A DNA stretch of 64,000 nt from Moorella glycerini (lineage in GTDB: Bacteria; Bacillota; DSM-521; Neomoorellales; Neomoorellaceae), in assembly GCF_009735625.1 (NCBI RefSeq), contig NZ_CP046244.1, positions 186,001-250,000 on the forward strand, read 5' to 3'. Positions 8,176-17,253 of this stretch are shown one piece after another. A model generated the notes under the pieces. That model was given only the letters and a program-made list of their open reading frames with translations. It was not told where the DNA came from and did no database searches. How positions within the stretch are numbered: position 1 is the first letter of the stretch; the number at the start of each line of letters is the position of its first letter. The position numbers and the translations under genes were made by a program.

Positions 8176-8797
8176 TCAGGTATTCTTCACCCTCTACCTG
8201 CTGGCTCTCCATGCTGGCCTGTAACTGTTGCAAAGTTTTTGTAGCTATAAATTCCATGTAGGGGTGCCGGAAACGCTGCCTGCAGCTCTCAACCAGGGGC
8301 CTGTCTCCCGGCCTCCCCAGTTCGCCGATATATTCCAGCGCCGCGCAGGCGACGTTAATATCCTCCTCCCGCTGCACGACCTGCCTGAGCAAGTCCAGGC
8401 TGCCGCTATACCTGCTCCTGCCCAGCACATGGACCGCCAGGACGCGCACGTCCCGGTCGCCGTCCTGCAGCAGCTGCTCCAGAACCCCGGCGGCCCTATC
8501 CTCAACCTTGCACGTTAAAATTTCCAGGGCCAGGCTCCTGGAGGTGGGATCATCGCTTTTAAGCAGGGGCGCGACTTCTTGCACTACCTCTCCGGCGTCG
8601 CATAAAAGCAGGGAACCCATAATCGCCTCGCGGACTACTGCCTCTTGTTCCCGCTGCAGGGCCTTAACTAGTATCGCCGCCGTTCCCCCGGCTCCCCAGC
8701 TACCCAGCCGGCAGGCGGCGTTGAGGCGTTCTGCCCTGTCCGGTGACGATTCTAAGGCTTCTACCAGGGAGAAATACTCTTTCGCGGTTACTCTCAA
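8162..8797 (-). CDS. HEAT-repeat scaffold protein in the chemosensory operon
   Basis: This 211-residue all-helical protein consists of PBS-lyase-like HEAT repeats (for example AACRLGSWGAGGTAAILVKAL, DVRVLAVHVLGRSRY and NVACAALEYIGELGR). No catalytic residues are seen. Such repeats normally hold protein partners. It lies between cheB and cheR with an 8-base gap on one side and an overlap on the other, so it is probably a partner of this array. The start is a TTG with GGGGGG about 11 bases upstream, and it is the weakest start in the operon. Confidence 0.8.
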   Translation of the reverse strand: MRVTAKEYFSLVEALESSPDRAERLNAACRLGSWGAGGTAAILVKALQREQEAVVREAIMGSLLLCDAGEVVQEVAPLLKSDDPTSRSLALEILTCKVEDRAAGVLEQLLQDGDRDVRVLAVHVLGRSRYSGSLDLLRQVVQREEDINVACAALEYIGELGRPGDRPLVESCRQRFRHPYMEFIATKTLQQLQASMESQQVEGEEYLNEPV

Positions 8798-8804
8798 GGC
8801 TTAT

Positions 8805-9854
8805 TCATCCCCCCACCTTCTGCTTGATAATGTCCGCAATTTTGTAGCTGGGCGCAACCACACTGGCTCCCCCGCGCTCTATGGCCGCCCGGGGCATTCC
8901 CCATACCACCGCCGTTTCTTCACTTTCCGCAATGGTAAACCCTCCCCGCCGCCGCAATTCCAGCATAGCGTCGGCGCCGTCGTCCCCCATACCGGTCAGG
9001 AGCACTCCTATGATACGGTCGGGAACAAAGCACTCCATGGCTGCCTGCAGGGTTACATTGACCGACGGCTTAAAAGCCGTATTTTCCGGGCTGGAGGACA
9101 GGTGACAGCATAGCTTCTCGTTCATGTTCAAGAAGAGCAGGTGATAGCCGCCCCTGGCGATAACCGCCATGCCCGGCTCAACGGGCAGGCCTTCACCGGC
9201 TTCTTCCACCCTGAAGGGGCAATGCTGGTTAAAGCGGCTAGCCAGGCTGGCAGTAAAGCGCGCCGGCATATGCTGGACCACCACCACGCCCGCCTGTAAG
9301 CCGGCCGGTAACTGCGGCAGGATATCTTCCAGGGTCCTGGGACCGCCTGTAGATACGCCGATCACTACCAGCCAGTCCATTTTATTGACACTATGAAAGC
9401 CATGCGGCTTTTTCCTGGCCGGCGCCGTCCATCTCCTGGCACCTCGCCGCACCCTGGCTCGCGCTGCGGCCCGCACTTTGCTGACGATCTCACCGGCAAG
9501 CCTGTTTATGCCCAGGGAAACGGTCCCGTCAGGCTTGGCGACAAAGTCAACAGCACCTAATTCCAGGGCCTCAAAGGTAGCCAGGGCGTCCTCCTGGGTG
9601 AGAGAAGAGATCATCACTACCCGCGCCTGCGTCCCGGTCACTATGTAATGGAGGGCGGTCAAGCCATCCATGCCTGGCATATTAATGTCTAAAGTTACCA
9701 CATCCGGCTGGAGCAGCAGTGCCTTTTCGACGCCTTCCAGCCCGTCCCGCGCTACATCTAGCACCTCTATGTCCCCGGCCGTTTCAAGGATCTGCCGCAA
9801 CACCCGGCGCATAAAAGCCGAATCATCGACAATCAGGACTTTTATCCGCTTCAA
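8805..9854 (-). CDS. cheB: Chemotaxis methylesterase/deamidase CheB
   Basis: This is a 349-residue two-domain CheB. The receiver domain (1-120) has DDSAFMR, phosphoacceptor DINMPGMDG and KPDG. The methylesterase domain (about 160-345) has the catalytic Ser in GVSTGGPRTL, the His in VVQHMP and the Asp in TGMGDDGAD. When phosphorylated it removes methyl groups from receptors and so counters CheR. The start is TTG, with GGGGTGA upstream. Confidence 0.95.
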   Translation of the reverse strand: MKRIKVLIVDDSAFMRRVLRQILETAGDIEVLDVARDGLEGVEKALLLQPDVVTLDINMPGMDGLTALHYIVTGTQARVVMISSLTQEDALATFEALELGAVDFVAKPDGTVSLGINRLAGEIVSKVRAAARARVRRGARRWTAPARKKPHGFHSVNKMDWLVVIGVSTGGPRTLEDILPQLPAGLQAGVVVVQHMPARFTASLASRFNQHCPFRVEEAGEGLPVEPGMAVIARGGYHLLFLNMNEKLCCHLSSSPENTAFKPSVNVTLQAAMECFVPDRIIGVLLTGMGDDGADAMLELRRRGGFTIAESEETAVVWGMPRAAIERGGASVVAPSYKIADIIKQKVGG

Positions 9855-9878
9855 TTTGCATTTTTCACCCCGCCTGCG

Positions 9879-11375
9879 CTACGCCTGCCACCCATCATCC
9901 CCCATTAGCACCCTGGCCGCATCCAGGATAATAACGTTCCTTCCCTTTTCTAATTTAGCAATGCCGCTGACGCAGGGGCGTTCCCCGCCCGGCTGGGATA
10001 TGCCCGGAGGTGCTGCCTCGATCTTGCTGGCCAGTATTTTTAAAACCTCTCTCACACCGTCAACCATTAATCCTACAACTGAACCATTGCCCTCGCAGAT
10101 CAGGATGCGGTCCTGCTCGTCGGGGGGTCTTTCCGGGTAGGCAAAGCGCCTTCTTAAGTCGATTACCGGTACTATGCTGCCGCGCAGGTTGAAGATACCC
10201 CTTACAAAGGAACGGGTACCAGGAACGGCAGTAATGTGGCCGGCGCGGATTATTTCCCGCACGCTCTTTATTGGCAGGGCAAATTCCTCTTTGCCCAGCT
10301 CAAAGGTGACCAGTTGATACTCCTCTTCATGGTAGCGCCTGCGGCCAACTGCCGCTGCGTCCCCTCCGGACTCTACTCCGGTTAAAAAAGAAACATCTCC
10401 CAGCAATTTTTCGGAATCTAATACAAACACCATCCGCTTTTCGCCCAGACGGCATACTGCCGCTATCTCCCCGGCACCCTGGCGTAAGATAGCAGGCACC
10501 GGCTCCATGGACCGCTCGTTCACCCGCAGCACTTCCGCCAGGCTGTCCACTACGATGCCGGCGGTAACTTTTTTCCCCTGGCCGGCATAAGCCACTATCA
10601 CCCGCCCTCCGGGCGCCTGGCTATCTCCCAATCCGAAGACTCTTCTCATGCTGATGAGGGGTAAAACCTGGTCACGCAGGGAAATCAGTCCCAGGACGTA
10701 GGGGGGAGCTTCGTGAAGGGCATTCCATTCCTCCGGCAGGTGGACGATTTCCTTCACATCAGCTATATTCAAAGCATACTCTTCGCCGCCGACCCGGAAA
10801 ATCAACAGTTGTTGCTCGCTTTCCTGAACCTTATTGGCCCTGCCTGCCTCTCTTTCCTCCCCGGCTTCATAATGCCCGTTGCCGTTGCCCGCAGCCAAGG
10901 TAGCCAGGGCCGGCCCGGCCATTTCCGCTATCATGCCGGCCATATCCACCAGCAGGACCAGCCTACCCTCACCTATCCGGGCTGCCCTGCTCACATAACT
11001 CCCGCCTGCCGTTCCTTCCCGGAACTCTTCGATGGCCTCTGCCGGGATATCCATTACTCCTTCAATGCGGTCGACGATAAAGCCGGCCTGGCGGCCGCCG
11101 GCAGTCACCACAATGACCCGGCTGTTTTCGTCAGCCGAGGTGCTCTCGAGCCCCATCTTCATGCGGGTATCGTATACGGTAAGGATGGTCCCGCGGAGGT
11201 TGGCAAGCCCCCGGATATAGGGAGGGGTCATGGGCACCCTGACTACCGCAGGAACCCTGATAATTTCCTGCAGGTGATCGATGACTATGCCATAACTTTC
11301 CGGGCCCAATTTAAAAACAACATATTGCCCGGTTTTACTACCAACTGCTACATCTCCGTCTTCCCGAACTCGCAC
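9879..11375 (-). CDS. Triple-CheW coupling protein
   Basis: The 498 residues hold three CheW domains in tandem, at about 15-155, 185-325 and 350-490. Each shows the CheW pattern of a short beta-rich entry, an R/G-N/S-LRG or SLRD core (RGLANLRGTILTVYD, LGLISLRDQVLPL, RGIFNLRGSIVPVID), and a DxxxGV or DGV close. Ordinary CheW has one domain. A trivalent coupler could bind several kinase and receptor tips and tighten or branch the array. The first linker is rich in Gly/Glu. The start is GTG behind GGAGGAGGG, 31 bases after the receptor gene. Confidence 0.9.
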   Translation of the reverse strand: MRVREDGDVAVGSKTGQYVVFKLGPESYGIVIDHLQEIIRVPAVVRVPMTPPYIRGLANLRGTILTVYDTRMKMGLESTSADENSRVIVVTAGGRQAGFIVDRIEGVMDIPAEAIEEFREGTAGGSYVSRAARIGEGRLVLLVDMAGMIAEMAGPALATLAAGNGNGHYEAGEEREAGRANKVQESEQQLLIFRVGGEEYALNIADVKEIVHLPEEWNALHEAPPYVLGLISLRDQVLPLISMRRVFGLGDSQAPGGRVIVAYAGQGKKVTAGIVVDSLAEVLRVNERSMEPVPAILRQGAGEIAAVCRLGEKRMVFVLDSEKLLGDVSFLTGVESGGDAAAVGRRRYHEEEYQLVTFELGKEEFALPIKSVREIIRAGHITAVPGTRSFVRGIFNLRGSIVPVIDLRRRFAYPERPPDEQDRILICEGNGSVVGLMVDGVREVLKILASKIEAAPPGISQPGGERPCVSGIAKLEKGRNVIILDAARVLMGDDGWQA

Positions 11376-11405
11376 CTGTCACCCTCCTCCGGGCCTGTAG
11401 ATATC

Positions 11406-13337
11406 TCAACCCTGCTGCAATTCGTCCGCCATGGCCGCTATTTCTTCTATGGCCTGGGCCAGTTCTTTCATGCCTTCCGCCTGCTGGCGGCTGGCCGTGG
11501 CCGCTTCCTGGGCGGCGCTGCTGGCTTCCTGGGCAGCGGTAGCAATCTGCTCGATACCCCGGGCTGCTTCTTCAACTTTTAGGAGACTTTGATCGGCCTG
11601 GGATTTTACTTCTTCCATACCCTTCAATACTGCCCCCATATCATTATCTATCAAATCCAGGTTAAGTGCCGTTTTTTGCGCCTCCTCCGCCTCTTTACGG
11701 ATGACGTCGCCGATGTTGGTGATATCATGCAAAACGTTCATTACCTGTTCCTGGATGCCTTTTACCATCTCTTTGATTTGCTCGGCGTTACGGGCGCTTT
11801 CCTGGGCAAGATTGCGTATGTCCGAAGCGACAACGGCGAAACCTTTGCCGTATTCCCCGGCCCGTGCCGCCTCAATGGCGCCGCTCACGGCCAGCATATT
11901 GGTCTGGATGCTCACGCTGGCTATAGTGTCCACTATCTTGTCGATCTGGCGCGCGCTCCGCTCGAGCTGGTTAACTTTATGAACGTTTTCCAGGTTTGTG
12001 GTGGCCGCCTGGGAAATGCCGGTGATTAGTTCCTTTACCCTTTCTTTGTTGGCGGCCAGGAGTTCACTCAATTCCTGTACCTGTTGCCTGGAATTCCCGG
12101 CTTCACCGGCCGTTAACTGCATGGCTTTTTCTATCTGCTTGATGGCGCTGGCGGATTCCTCCGAAGCAGCAGCCTGGGTCTCGGTGCTGCCGGCAATCTG
12201 GTTTAAAGCCGCTTCAATTTCTCCGGCCGACCTGCTGGCTTCCTCGATGGCGGCCGATAGCTCTTCAGCAGCAGCCGCCAGCCCTTCGGCCGATTTGACA
12301 ATATCCGTTGAGCTTCTCAGCTCGTCCGCCAGATCGGCCAGGTTGGCAGTGCTGCTCCTGATTTCCGTTAAAGCCCGGGCCTGCTGCTCTATACCCTGCA
12401 GCGCCTGCTCTGCGGCGCTGGCCTGTTCTTCCGCTGTAGCTGCTATCTGCTCGCTGCCCTTTTGAAATTCGCTTATGGCTTTGTCCGCTTCGTTAACCAT
12501 GCGGTCAATGTTCACGGCGCCTTCTATTATGCGATTTACGGCTGCCTCTATTTTTTTCAATTCTATAGTTATCTCTTTTCCTTTCTCTGTTTCGCCCCTG
12601 GCAACTTCGGCCGCCCTGTTAATGGCCCCGGCTACTATCCTCACATCCTCCTGGATGCTGTTTACAATTTGCCGGATGTCGCTGGCCGCTTTTTCAGAAG
12701 TCTCGGCCAGGGTCCTGACTTCGTCCGCCACTACGGCAAAACCTCGCCCGTGCTCTCCCGCCCGCGCGGCTTCAATAGCGGCATTGAGGGCCAGCAAATT
12801 TGTCTGCTCGGCAATCCTGACCACCGTACGGACAATCTCGCCAATCCTGGCCGCTTCTTCTTCCAGGCGAGCTACCAGACGGGCCGATTCCTCACTGCGC
12901 GCCGCCGCGTCATTGACCCCGCGCACCAGCCCTTCAATGTCCGTTGAAGTGGTGTTGATAAGCGAGCCAATTGCTTTGCAACGTTCCAAGGAGGTCCCGA
13001 CCTGCTTCACCGCCTGTCGGGCACCATCGCCGATTACCTGAATAGCCGCCAGGGACTGCTGGGTAGCACTGCTGGCTTCCTGGGCGCCGCGCGCGATCTG
13101 CTCCATGGCCGCCCGCAATTCCTCCACCGCGCTGGAAGCCTCTTCCACGCCGGATGACAGCTGCTCACTGGCGCTGGCTATCCTTTCAGCCATTTGTTGC
13201 TGCTTGGCATGGGTCCTAGCCTGCCGGCGCCGCGCCTCCAGTTCCTTCCTCTCCGTCAATCTTGTTATGTTGCTCTTGGGCGCTTCATAAACCCCCTTCT
13301 TTTCCCCGGGCAGGGGTTCCAGTGTTTTTTGTTCCAT
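11406..13337 (-). CDS. Soluble chemoreceptor with two signalling tips
   Basis: This is a 643-residue cytoplasmic methyl-accepting protein with no membrane helix, HAMP or ligand domain. It is nearly all coiled coil. Two separate hairpin tips are present: [20 protein letters not shown] (about residue 185) and [20 protein letters not shown] (about residue 490), each flanked by heptads rich in Ala, Glu and Gln with EEQASAAEQ-type possible methylation sites. One protein thus carries two CheW/CheA contact points, as if two receptors had fused. What it senses is unknown. ATG has AGAGGAGGT upstream, and this is the first gene of the operon. Confidence 0.88.
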   Translation of the reverse strand: MEQKTLEPLPGEKKGVYEAPKSNITRLTERKELEARRRQARTHAKQQQMAERIASASEQLSSGVEEASSAVEELRAAMEQIARGAQEASSATQQSLAAIQVIGDGARQAVKQVGTSLERCKAIGSLINTTSTDIEGLVRGVNDAAARSEESARLVARLEEEAARIGEIVRTVVRIAEQTNLLALNAAIEAARAGEHGRGFAVVADEVRTLAETSEKAASDIRQIVNSIQEDVRIVAGAINRAAEVARGETEKGKEITIELKKIEAAVNRIIEGAVNIDRMVNEADKAISEFQKGSEQIAATAEEQASAAEQALQGIEQQARALTEIRSSTANLADLADELRSSTDIVKSAEGLAAAAEELSAAIEEASRSAGEIEAALNQIAGSTETQAAASEESASAIKQIEKAMQLTAGEAGNSRQQVQELSELLAANKERVKELITGISQAATTNLENVHKVNQLERSARQIDKIVDTIASVSIQTNMLAVSGAIEAARAGEYGKGFAVVASDIRNLAQESARNAEQIKEMVKGIQEQVMNVLHDITNIGDVIRKEAEEAQKTALNLDLIDNDMGAVLKGMEEVKSQADQSLLKVEEAARGIEQIATAAQEASSAAQEAATASRQQAEGMKELAQAIEEIAAMADELQQG

Positions 13338-13431
13338 AAAAAGATACCTCCTCTTTAAGATTAAACCATACTTATTGTTTTTTTTGTATTATTTATTAAT
13401 ATCTGCTTCACCCACACGTTTTAAAAACCGG

Positions 13432-14067
13432 CTATCTAGTTTCTTTCCCTATCTTTTGCGTCAAATAGGCCGCTATATCGGCATCCAGCCTGCCGTGATA
13501 CGCCTCCTGGAGAATAATGTCCAGGGCCTGCCGGGGTGTAAGGGCGCCGCGGTAGGGCCTCGGACTCACCAGGGCGGAAAAAACATCTGCCACGGCCAGA
13601 ATCCTGCCTGCCAGGGTAATGGCGCTGCCCCTGGCGCCAGCGGGATATCCCGAACCATCCAGGCGCTCATGATGCTCTATGCAGGCTTGAACGACCCGCC
13701 CTTCATAATGATAATGTTTTAAAATTTCTGCGGTGTAGCGAACATGGAGCTGCATGGCCTGCCTTTCCCGGGGGCCGAAAAACCGGTTTGAATGCAGGAG
13801 TTCGGGTGCTATGTGGAGCTTGCCTATATCATGCAATACGCCTGCTTCATACAGCCAGCTCCTATCCGCAATAATTCCCATCGCTGTCGCTATTTCCGCC
13901 GCCACCTCACCTACTTGGAGGCTGTGAACTGCTGATACTTCGTCCAGGGCGTATAATTGCGACAGCAGGTACCTGGTTGTCGGCGACAGCTCAGTACCAA
14001 ATGATGTAGAGGGTTGCGCGCCAGGATATGCCTTTGTCATCCCCACTTTATCCCCATATCTAGACAT
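13432..14067 (-). CDS. HD-GYP domain protein, probable c-di-GMP phosphodiesterase
   Basis: This is a 211-residue HD-GYP protein. The metal-binding HD pair is in LHDIGKL and the signature HHERLDGSGYP is complete, followed by LAVADVFSAL. These are the residues of active c-di-GMP or related cyclic dinucleotide phosphodiesterases. About 30 residues precede the domain and show no sensor fold. The start is uncertain, because an ATG nine codons in is equally possible and neither has a good ribosome site. It lies 94 bases upstream of the receptor gene on the same strand and may be co-transcribed. Confidence 0.85.
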   Translation of the reverse strand: MSRYGDKVGMTKAYPGAQPSTSFGTELSPTTRYLLSQLYALDEVSAVHSLQVGEVAAEIATAMGIIADRSWLYEAGVLHDIGKLHIAPELLHSNRFFGPRERQAMQLHVRYTAEILKHYHYEGRVVQACIEHHERLDGSGYPAGARGSAITLAGRILAVADVFSALVSPRPYRGALTPRQALDIILQEAYHGRLDADIAAYLTQKIGKETR

Positions 14068-14515
14068 CTGTAATTATGGATACCGTGATAGCCATCACGC
14101 CCATGTATTTTTAAAAGTCCTATCCTGGTAAAAAAAAACTCTTTATAATTAGAGAAAAGGGCCTCCCTTGCCTTTTTCTCTAATAATAAAGAGTAAACCA
14201 CGAAGACAAGGATATCTTAAAAACACAACTATTTGGACCCCTAACTGACCTTAATCTTTACGATGTTATTTTTTAGTAATAATTACTATTTTTAACTTAT
14301 GATAACCAACTTTTGCTTGTTTTATATTTCTATTGTATTTTGGCCCGGATAAAATTCAATGCGGAAATTGTTCTTTTTAAACCGGCTACGCTAAATTTTG
14401 TCTTTCATCGACGAGAAGACGCTCTTTCTCTTACATTATGTATTGTTTTTTTCTTTTTTTAGACACACTGTCGTATTAATAAAGAAAACTTACTACGTAT
14501 CACGGAGGATTAAAA
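14068..14515. other. AT-rich divergent intergenic region
   Basis: This 448-base stretch separates the HD-GYP gene and the SinR-like gene. It is much richer in A+T than its neighbours and holds a long inverted repeat, listed separately. No gene or RNA family is recognised. It should contain both divergent promoters. Confidence 0.6.
14138..14194. repeat. Long near-perfect inverted repeat (about 23 bp arms)
   Basis: The arms at 14138-14160 and 14171-14194 begin ACTCTTTAT and end ATAAAGAGT; they match at about 22 of 24 positions around a 10-base loop. No T-run suits a terminator on either strand. It could be an extended operator, a transcript-stabilising hairpin or a tiny MITE-like element. Confidence 0.6.
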
Positions 14516-14893
14516 ATGAAATCAAAACTGGGAGCCAGGCTCCGCTATTACCGAACGAAACGCTATCTGACATTAAGGCAGGTTGAAGACCTGACCGGCC
14601 TCCATTCCACTACTATTTCAAGTTATGAACGCGGGACACGCGAACCTTCTCAAGAAACGCTGCGCATTCTGGCTAAGGCCTATAATATCCATGTGGCTTA
14701 TCTCCTACTGGATGAAGCCGAGATAAACCGTCTCCTGGAGGAAAAAGAGGACAATTTAGCGGTAGTTATCAACCAGCGCCCTGAAATCGCCGAGCTAGTA
14801 AATGAGCTAACAGAGCTCCAGCCCCCGGCCATAAAGGCCCTGGTGAATTTCATAAAACACGTGAAGCAGTCCTGGCAACCCCGGGATACCTAA
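14516..14893 (+). CDS. XRE/SinR-type HTH regulator
   Basis: This 125-residue protein has an N-terminal Cro/CI-type helix-turn-helix (about residues 5-60: LRQVEDLTGLHSTTISSYERGTREPS). Its C-terminal ~60 residues are helical and probably dimerise, ending LVNFIKHVKQSW in the manner of SinR-like proteins. The start is ATG with GGAGG 8 bases upstream. It is a single gene followed by a terminator and sits in an AT-rich island. Confidence 0.85.
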   Translation: MKSKLGARLRYYRTKRYLTLRQVEDLTGLHSTTISSYERGTREPSQETLRILAKAYNIHVAYLLLDEAEINRLLEEKEDNLAVVINQRPEIAELVNELTELQPPAIKALVNFIKHVKQSWQPRDT

Positions 14894-14901
14894 AATAAAA
14901 G

Positions 14902-14939
14902 CCCGCCCGGCATTTTGCTGCCAGGCGGGTTCATTTTTT
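14902..14939. terminator. Bidirectional terminator between the HTH gene and thrS
   Basis: An 11-bp stem (CCCGCCCGGCA against TGCCAGGCGGG, one mismatch) is followed by TTCATTTTTT on the plus strand and flanked by A-rich sequence on the other side. It serves the convergent genes. Confidence 0.8.
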
Positions 14940-14949
14940 AACAAAGGTT

Positions 14950-16851
14950 TTACTCCCGCCGTCTAATCTCTCCGGTTACCCTGTCGATAAAGGCCCGGAG
15001 GGGGACGCTACCCGTATCCCCGGCGCGGCGTTCCCTGACGGCTACGGTACCCTCGGTTGCTTCCTTATCACCTACCACCAGCATGTAAGGGATTTGTTCC
15101 AATTGGGCGGTGCGGATCTTATAGCCGATTTTATCATTGCGGTCGTTGACTTCGGCCCGGATGCCGGCCCGCACCAGTTCTTCCCTGACCTTGAAGGCAT
15201 AGTCGTTGTGGCGGTCGGTAATGGGCAGTACTCGCACCTGCACCGGGGCCAGCCAGACGGGGAAGGCGCCGCCGTAATGCTCGATTAAGATGCCGATGAA
15301 ACGTTCAATGCTGCCAAAGACGACCCGGTGAATCATGACCGGCCGGTGCCTCTGGCCATCCTCCCCGATGTAGTGCAGGTCAAATTTCTCGGGCATAAGG
15401 AAATCCAGCTGAATGGTGCCGCACTGCCAGGTCCGGCCCAGGGAATCCTCCAGGTGGAAATCGATCTTGGGACCGTAGAAGGCGCCGTCACCTTCATTAA
15501 CCACATAGGGCATCCCCTTGGCCTCCAGGGCCTGGCGCAGGGCGCCTGTGGCCGTTTCCCAGATCTCATCGGAACCCATGGCGTTATCCGGCCGGGTGGA
15601 GAGCTCGACGTGGTATTTAAAGCCAAAGAGGCGGTAAAAGCGGTCTACCAGGTCGATAACCCCCTGGATTTCGGCCGTGATCTGGGAGGGCAGCATAAAG
15701 ATATGAGCGTCGTCCTGGGTAAAGGCCCGCACCCGCATCAGGCCGTGGAGGACGCCGGATTTCTCGTGGCGGTGCACCAGGCCCAGTTCGGCCAGGCGTA
15801 AAGGCAGGTCGCGGTAGCTGTGTTGCTCTGTTTTATAGACCAGGATGGCCCCGGGGCAGTTCATGGGTTTGATGGCGTAGTCGGCCTCATCAATCCTGGT
15901 AAAGTACATGTTTTCCCGGTAGTGGTCCCAGTGGCCCGACTGCTCCCACAGGGAGCGGCTCAATATCACCGGCGTGCGGATCTCCAGGTAACCGGCCTTG
16001 CGGTGCTCTTCCCGCCAGAACTGCTCCAGCTCGTTGCGGATAATCATACCCTTAGGATGGAAAAAGGGGAAACCCGGCCCTTCTTCATGAAGGCTGAAAA
16101 GGCCCAGCTGCGCCCCCAGCCGCCGGTGATCCCGTTTTTTCGCCTCTTCCAGCCGGTGGAGGTAGTCTTCCAGGTCTTTAGCCTTAGGGAAGGCGGTACC
16201 GTAAATCCGCTGCAGCATAGGGTTGGCCTCGCTGCCGCGCCAGTAGGCCCCGGCCAGGCTGGTGAGCTTTATTGCCTTGAGGTAGCCGGTGCTGGGCAGG
16301 TGGGGCCCGGCGCAGAGGTCCAGGAAGTCGCCCTGGCGGTAGGTGCTGATGGGTACCCCTTCCGGCAGGTCGTTGATGAGCTCGATCTTATAGGGTTCAT
16401 TGAGCTGGCGGAAAATTTCCAGGGCCTCGTCCCGGCTTATTTCCTGCCGTTCCAGGGGCAGGTCGGCTTTAATGATTCTTTGCATTTCCGCCTCAATGGC
16501 GTTTAAGTCCTCGGGGGTAAATTTATGCTCGCTGTCGAAGTCGTAGTAAAACCCGTCGGTTATAGCCGGGCCGATACCCAGCCTGGTCCCGGGGAACAGG
16601 TGCTTGACGGCCTGGGCCAGGACGTGGGCCGCCGTATGGCGATAGGCCAGGCGCCCGCCCTCATCGGCAAAGGTCAAGAGCTCCAGCCGGCACTGCTCCG
16701 GCAAAGGACGGGTAAGGTCCCATACTTCGCCATCAACCCGCGCCGCCAGGGCCTCCCGGGCGAGTTTCGCTGAAATGTCCCTGGCCACCTCCAGGGCCGT
16801 AGTACCGGCTGCATATTCCCTCACGCTGCCGTCCGGTAAAGTTACCTGCAT
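14950..16851 (-). CDS. thrS: Threonyl-tRNA synthetase
   Basis: ThrRS charges tRNA-Thr. At 633 residues it has the full layout: TGS domain (about 1-60), the editing domain with HTAAHVLAQAVKHLFP and later DLCAGPHLPSTG, the class II catalytic core (KPMNCPGAILVYK, RAFTQDDAHIF) and the anticodon-binding domain (PVQVRVLPI onward). The start chosen is the ATG of MQVTLPDGS, because AGGAGG lies 9 bases upstream of it while ATGs further out have no spacing from it. Expression is under a T-box leader. Confidence 0.97.
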   Translation of the reverse strand: MQVTLPDGSVREYAAGTTALEVARDISAKLAREALAARVDGEVWDLTRPLPEQCRLELLTFADEGGRLAYRHTAAHVLAQAVKHLFPGTRLGIGPAITDGFYYDFDSEHKFTPEDLNAIEAEMQRIIKADLPLERQEISRDEALEIFRQLNEPYKIELINDLPEGVPISTYRQGDFLDLCAGPHLPSTGYLKAIKLTSLAGAYWRGSEANPMLQRIYGTAFPKAKDLEDYLHRLEEAKKRDHRRLGAQLGLFSLHEEGPGFPFFHPKGMIIRNELEQFWREEHRKAGYLEIRTPVILSRSLWEQSGHWDHYRENMYFTRIDEADYAIKPMNCPGAILVYKTEQHSYRDLPLRLAELGLVHRHEKSGVLHGLMRVRAFTQDDAHIFMLPSQITAEIQGVIDLVDRFYRLFGFKYHVELSTRPDNAMGSDEIWETATGALRQALEAKGMPYVVNEGDGAFYGPKIDFHLEDSLGRTWQCGTIQLDFLMPEKFDLHYIGEDGQRHRPVMIHRVVFGSIERFIGILIEHYGGAFPVWLAPVQVRVLPITDRHNDYAFKVREELVRAGIRAEVNDRNDKIGYKIRTAQLEQIPYMLVVGDKEATEGTVAVRERRAGDTGSVPLRAFIDRVTGEIRRRE

Positions 16852-16954
16852 AATAGCCATCCTCCTCTGAATCATGCATAAATCCTTTGCTACTTATCAA
16901 AACCCTTACCTGGCCGGACTCTACCGGCAGGCCAGGAAATCCCCTTACCCCCGC

Positions 16955-17194
16955 AAAAAATAAAAACCCTCGTCCCTCAAAAGGGACGAGAGTTCTTCCC
17001 GTGGTTCCACCCTTCTTCAGGGGATATGCTCCCCCCTCCAAAGCTGATAACGGTAGCCAGCCGGCCGGGCTTACTCGTTATTCAGCCCGGCAGCTCCGGA
17101 GTGGTCCGGCTCCCTGCCATCGCCCGGGACGCTTCCAGCCGCGGCATCCCTCTCTGGTGAGCAGTTCAGGGGCCTCTTCTCCTTCTTCGCCGTT
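16955..17194 (-). promoter_or_regulatory. T-box leader of thrS
   Basis: The minus strand shows the conserved T-box sequence AGGGTGGAACCACGG (16998-17013), followed by a terminator stem CTCGTCCC/GGGACGAG and a T-rich tail. The upstream part holds a stem I with an AGAGAGG motif. The most likely specifier is in GGACCACTCC near 17100, where both ACC and ACT are threonine codons. Uncharged tRNA-Thr should favour read-through into thrS. Confidence 0.93.
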
Positions 17195-17200
17195 AGGTAC

Positions 17201-17230
17201 ATTATAGCTATATAAATTAATACGTGTCAA
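17201..17230 (-). promoter_or_regulatory. Promoter of the thrS T-box transcript
   Basis: TTGACA and TATAAT are separated by 18 bases on the minus strand, just upstream of the T-box leader. Confidence 0.8.
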
Positions 17231-17253
17231 GATTTGGGTAATATACCCCAGCA

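Noticed and set aside
11589-12947. Several long plus-strand frames opposite the receptor gene
   Set aside because: The repetitive alanine/glutamate coding of the receptor keeps opposite frames open; none has a ribosome site or family.
13338-13431. Sigma-28-like promoter before the receptor gene
   Set aside because: A TAAAACGT is followed only by a poor match to GCCGATAA, so a motility promoter is not supported.
15820-16506. Plus-strand open frame of 228 codons
   Set aside because: It lies opposite thrS and carries only low-information valine/glycine-rich sequence.
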